From Clostridia bacterium (lineage in GTDB: Bacteria; Bacillota; Clostridia; Oscillospirales; Acutalibacteraceae): a stretch of 7,188 nt of DNA. A program made the position numbers and the translations under genes. The stretch is from assembly GCA_017442445.1 (NCBI GenBank), contig JAFRZS010000258.1:1-7188 (forward strand). Direction: 5' to 3'. Below, in pieces: positions 5,641 to 7,188 of this stretch. The stretch's first letter is position 1. Each line of letters begins with the position of its first letter. The notes below the pieces were generated by a model. It did not search any database, was not told the DNA's origin, and saw nothing but the letters and a program-made list of their open reading frames with translations.

Positions 5641-6128
5641 TAATTTTGGGTATTGACCCCGGATATGCAATAGTCGGATGGGGAGTTATTGACTATGTCG
5701 GGAACAGCTTCAACGTACTTGATTACGGTGCAGTCACAACTGAAGCTAAGACAAGCTTCAATCTCCGATTAGAGAGCATATATGACGAGATTTGTGAGAT
5801 AATAGATAAATACAAGCCGTCAGCATTGGCGATAGAAAAAGTTTTCTACAATACCAACGCAAAGACGGTAATAGACGTAAGTCAGGCAAGAGGAGTATTG
5901 CTCTTAGCGGCACAGAAAAAAGGTGTTGAGATTTTTGAATATACTCCGCTTCAGGTAAAACAGAGTGTTGTAGGCTACGGCAGGGCAGAGAAAAAACAGG
6001 TTCAGGAAATGACAAGGGTTATTTTAAACCTGAAAGCTGTTCCCAAGCCTGATGATACTGCCGATGCTTTAGCTATGGCAATATGCCATGCACATTCAAG
6101 CGGTTCATTACTCGGGAGGTTGAGATAA
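5637..6128 (+). CDS. ruvC: Crossover junction endodeoxyribonuclease RuvC
   Basis: A 163-residue Holliday-junction resolvase that works as a dimer, cutting four-way junctions after RuvAB branch migration. The catalytic acids expected from the E. coli enzyme are present: D7 in G-I-D-P-G, E67 in A-I-E-K-V-F, and D140 and D143 in D-D-T-A-D-A-L-A. Basic and aromatic residues around F-Y-N-T-N-A-K-T match the DNA-binding segment of the family. Length is normal. The ATG overlaps the der stop (ATGA) and has no strong ribosome binding site (only A-rich GGGATAAAAA before it), so it likely relies on reinitiation after der. Its TAA overlaps the ruvA ATG (TAATG). Linkage to ruvA and ruvB confirms the assignment. 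Confidence 0.98.
   Translation: MIILGIDPGYAIVGWGVIDYVGNSFNVLDYGAVTTEAKTSFNLRLESIYDEICEIIDKYKPSALAIEKVFYNTNAKTVIDVSQARGVLLLAAQKKGVEIFEYTPLQVKQSVVGYGRAEKKQVQEMTRVILNLKAVPKPDDTADALAMAICHAHSSGSLLGRLR
6114..6120 (+). promoter_or_regulatory. Ribosome binding site fixing the ruvA start
   Basis: GGGAGGT within the end of ruvC lies seven bases before ATG 6128. The frame is open upstream, but the sequence from 6128 (MLYSVTGEIV) is the usual RuvA N-terminus. Confidence 0.8.
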
Positions 6129-6721
6129 TGCTTTATTCCGTAACAGGTGAAATAGTACATACAGACGAAACAAGCGTTGCGATAAACTGCAACGGAGTAG
6201 CTTTCTTATGTATGACAACAGCAACCACTTTAAGACATATAACAGGTGAAACAAAACCGATAACACTTTTCACATATCTCAACGTACGTGAAGATGCCAT
6301 GGACTTATTCGGATTTTATGATAAGAGTGAGCTTGAGTGCTTCAAGCATCTCATATCGGTTTCAGGTGTAGGTCCCAAAGCGGCATTGGCGATATTATCA
6401 CAGCTGACTCCGAATAAACTCGCTCTTGCAATAGCAACAGGTGACGTAAAGGCAATCACAGCCGCACAGGGAGTAGGCCCGAAAATCGCACAACGTGTTG
6501 TTTTAGAGCTTAAGAATAAAATGACAACAGGCACATATACGGACTCAAATGATGTACAGCTTGAAGCTGTAACAGCAGTACAGACCAACTCAAACATGAA
6601 TGAAGCACTCAATGCACTTGTTGCACTTGGCTTCACAAGGTCGGAAGCTACCGTTATGGTTTCAAAAGCGGATCCGTCAATGACGGTAGAGGATATAATA
6701 AAATTAGCTTTGAAGCAATAA
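6128..6721 (+). CDS. ruvA: Holliday junction DNA helicase subunit RuvA
   Basis: A 197-residue protein that binds four-way junctions as a tetramer and loads RuvB rings for branch migration. Domain I (about 1-63) is the OB-fold, ending in L-F-G-F-Y. Domain II carries two helix-hairpin-helix motifs, S-V-S-G-V-G-P-K-A-A (near 75) and A-A-Q-G-V-G-P-K-I-A (near 112). After a Thr/Ser/Asn-rich flexible linker (about 127-155), domain III (M-N-E-A-L-N-A-L-V-A-L-G-F onward) is the RuvB-contacting module. Length is normal. The start overlaps the ruvC stop (TAATG). ruvB follows only after 102 bases of palindromic sequence, so close ruvA-ruvB coupling is lost here. Confidence 0.98.
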   Translation: MLYSVTGEIVHTDETSVAINCNGVAFLCMTTATTLRHITGETKPITLFTYLNVREDAMDLFGFYDKSELECFKHLISVSGVGPKAALAILSQLTPNKLALAIATGDVKAITAAQGVGPKIAQRVVLELKNKMTTGTYTDSNDVQLEAVTAVQTNSNMNEALNALVALGFTRSEATVMVSKADPSMTVEDIIKLALKQ

Positions 6722-6727
6722 TCGTAG

Positions 6728-6745
6728 GGACGGATATTATCCGCC
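6728..6745. repeat. Short palindrome after ruvA
   Basis: CGGAT (6731-6735), ATT, ATCCG (6739-6743), extended by GG (6728-6729) with CC (6744-6745) around a bulged A. No T-run follows. From memory, sequences of the GGGCGGATATTATCCGCC kind are common between genes in gut Clostridia, so this looks like a REP-like element. Confidence 0.6.
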
Positions 6746-6758
6746 TAAATGCAGAGTT

Positions 6759-6806
6759 CAGAATGCAGAATGCAGAATATCGGGAGGGCTTCGCCCTCAC
6801 CCTTTT
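6759..6806 (+). repeat. Palindromic repeat element, copy 2, with terminator-like T-run
   Basis: Tandem GAATGCA steps lead to a hairpin GAGGGC (6784-6789), TTC, GCCCTC (6793-6798), extended by GG/CC around a bulged A, then TTTT (6803-6806). It is the inverted counterpart of 2933-2980 (43 of 48 positions). Placed 17 bases before the ruvB ATG, the GC hairpin plus T-run could partly terminate transcription entering ruvB. This is inference; the T-run is short. Confidence 0.75.
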
Positions 6807-6823
6807 ATAAAAGAGGAAAAAGC

Positions 6824-7188
6824 ATGGATGACAGAATTATTGAACCTCAGCTTGTGAATGAAGACAAAGAGGTTGAAACATCGTTAAGACCTAAAACTTT
6901 ATCAGATTACATAGGTCAGGAAAAAGTCAAGGAAAGACTGAATATATATATGAATGCCGCTTTAAAAAGAGGCGAATCACTTGACCATGTACTTCTGTAC
7001 GGCCCTCCGGGTCTTGGTAAGACGACACTTGCAGGAATAATCGCAAATCACATGGGTGTAAATTTAAGAATTACATCGGGCCCTGCGATTGAAAAACAGG
7101 GCGATTTGGTTGCTATTTTAACTTCACTTAACCAAGGCGATGTGTTATTTATTGATGAAATTCACCGCCTTTCGCGTAATGTTGAAGA
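6824..7188 (+). CDS. ruvB: Holliday junction helicase motor RuvB, 3'-truncated by the window
   Basis: The first 121 codons of the AAA+ ATPase that drives branch migration with RuvA; the rest lies beyond the right edge. Visible marks are the family's N-terminal L-R-P-K-T-L-S-D-Y-I-G-Q, Walker A G60-P-P-G-L-G-K-T67, the segment T-S-G-P-A-I-E-K-Q-G-D-L, and Walker B F-I-D111-E112-I-H-R-L. ATG 6824 is supported by AGAGGA (6812-6817), six bases upstream. There is a 102-base gap after ruvA, occupied by two palindromic elements. No clear promoter is seen in that gap, so transcription probably continues from upstream genes, possibly attenuated by the hairpin at 6784-6798. Confidence 0.97.
   Translation, partial: MDDRIIEPQLVNEDKEVETSLRPKTLSDYIGQEKVKERLNIYMNAALKRGESLDHVLLYGPPGLGKTTLAGIIANHMGVNLRITSGPAIEKQGDLVAILTSLNQGDVLFIDEIHRLSRNVE

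Noticed and set aside
6316..6636. Minus-strand open frame of 106 codons inside ruvA
   Set aside because: It is the antisense shadow of conserved RuvA helix-hairpin-helix sequence, rich in Ser/Ala/Thr/Val without domain features.

Overview
The window looks like a chromosomal stretch of a low-GC, Gram-positive gut-type Clostridia member, probably Oscillospiraceae/Ruminococcaceae. This rests on AT-rich genes using mostly AGA for arginine, strong AGGAGG-type ribosome binding sites, a consensus housekeeping promoter, a zinc-type L32, the DUF512 radical-SAM gene next to der, and short palindromic intergenic repeats. The genus cannot be fixed from the sequence alone. All genes recognised are on the + strand.

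Region 1 (1-1278): the 3' part of a small P-loop protein gene, then a near-perfect TTGACA-17-TATAAT promoter driving yceD (DUF177) and rpmF (ribosomal protein L32). The pair ends in a nested terminator-like hairpin at 1232-1278.

Region 2 (1279-2990): an accessory island. About 440 bases hold five degenerate copies of a roughly 95-base repeat. Their central hairpins keep a loop (GTATCTTAYAT) while the stem sequences change in a compensated way. Next come an operator-like cluster and a good promoter in front of a gene for a class II Fic protein with an N-terminal helix-turn-helix. This gene uses CGN arginine codons (19 of 23), unlike der (8 of 27), which suggests horizontal origin. A 186-base spacer with several inverted repeats follows.

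Region 3 (2991-7188): a co-directional housekeeping cluster: PDZ/radical-SAM/DUF512 protein, der (ribosome-assembly GTPase), ruvC, ruvA, and the first 121 codons of ruvB, which runs off the window. der-ruvC and ruvC-ruvA overlap at start and stop codons and are probably translationally coupled. ruvA and ruvB, in contrast, are split by 102 bases of palindromic repeat. Its second hairpin is an inverted copy of the element just upstream of the radical-SAM gene, so the two copies bracket that gene, der, ruvC and ruvA.

Functionally the window combines ribosome biogenesis (YceD/L32, Der) with Holliday-junction processing (RuvC resolvase, RuvAB branch migration) around one accessory Fic gene. The most unusual material is the covarying hairpin array at 1291-1727 and the fic control region. 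I found no evidence of a CRISPR array, a tRNA, an intact transposase or a complete novel multi-gene system.
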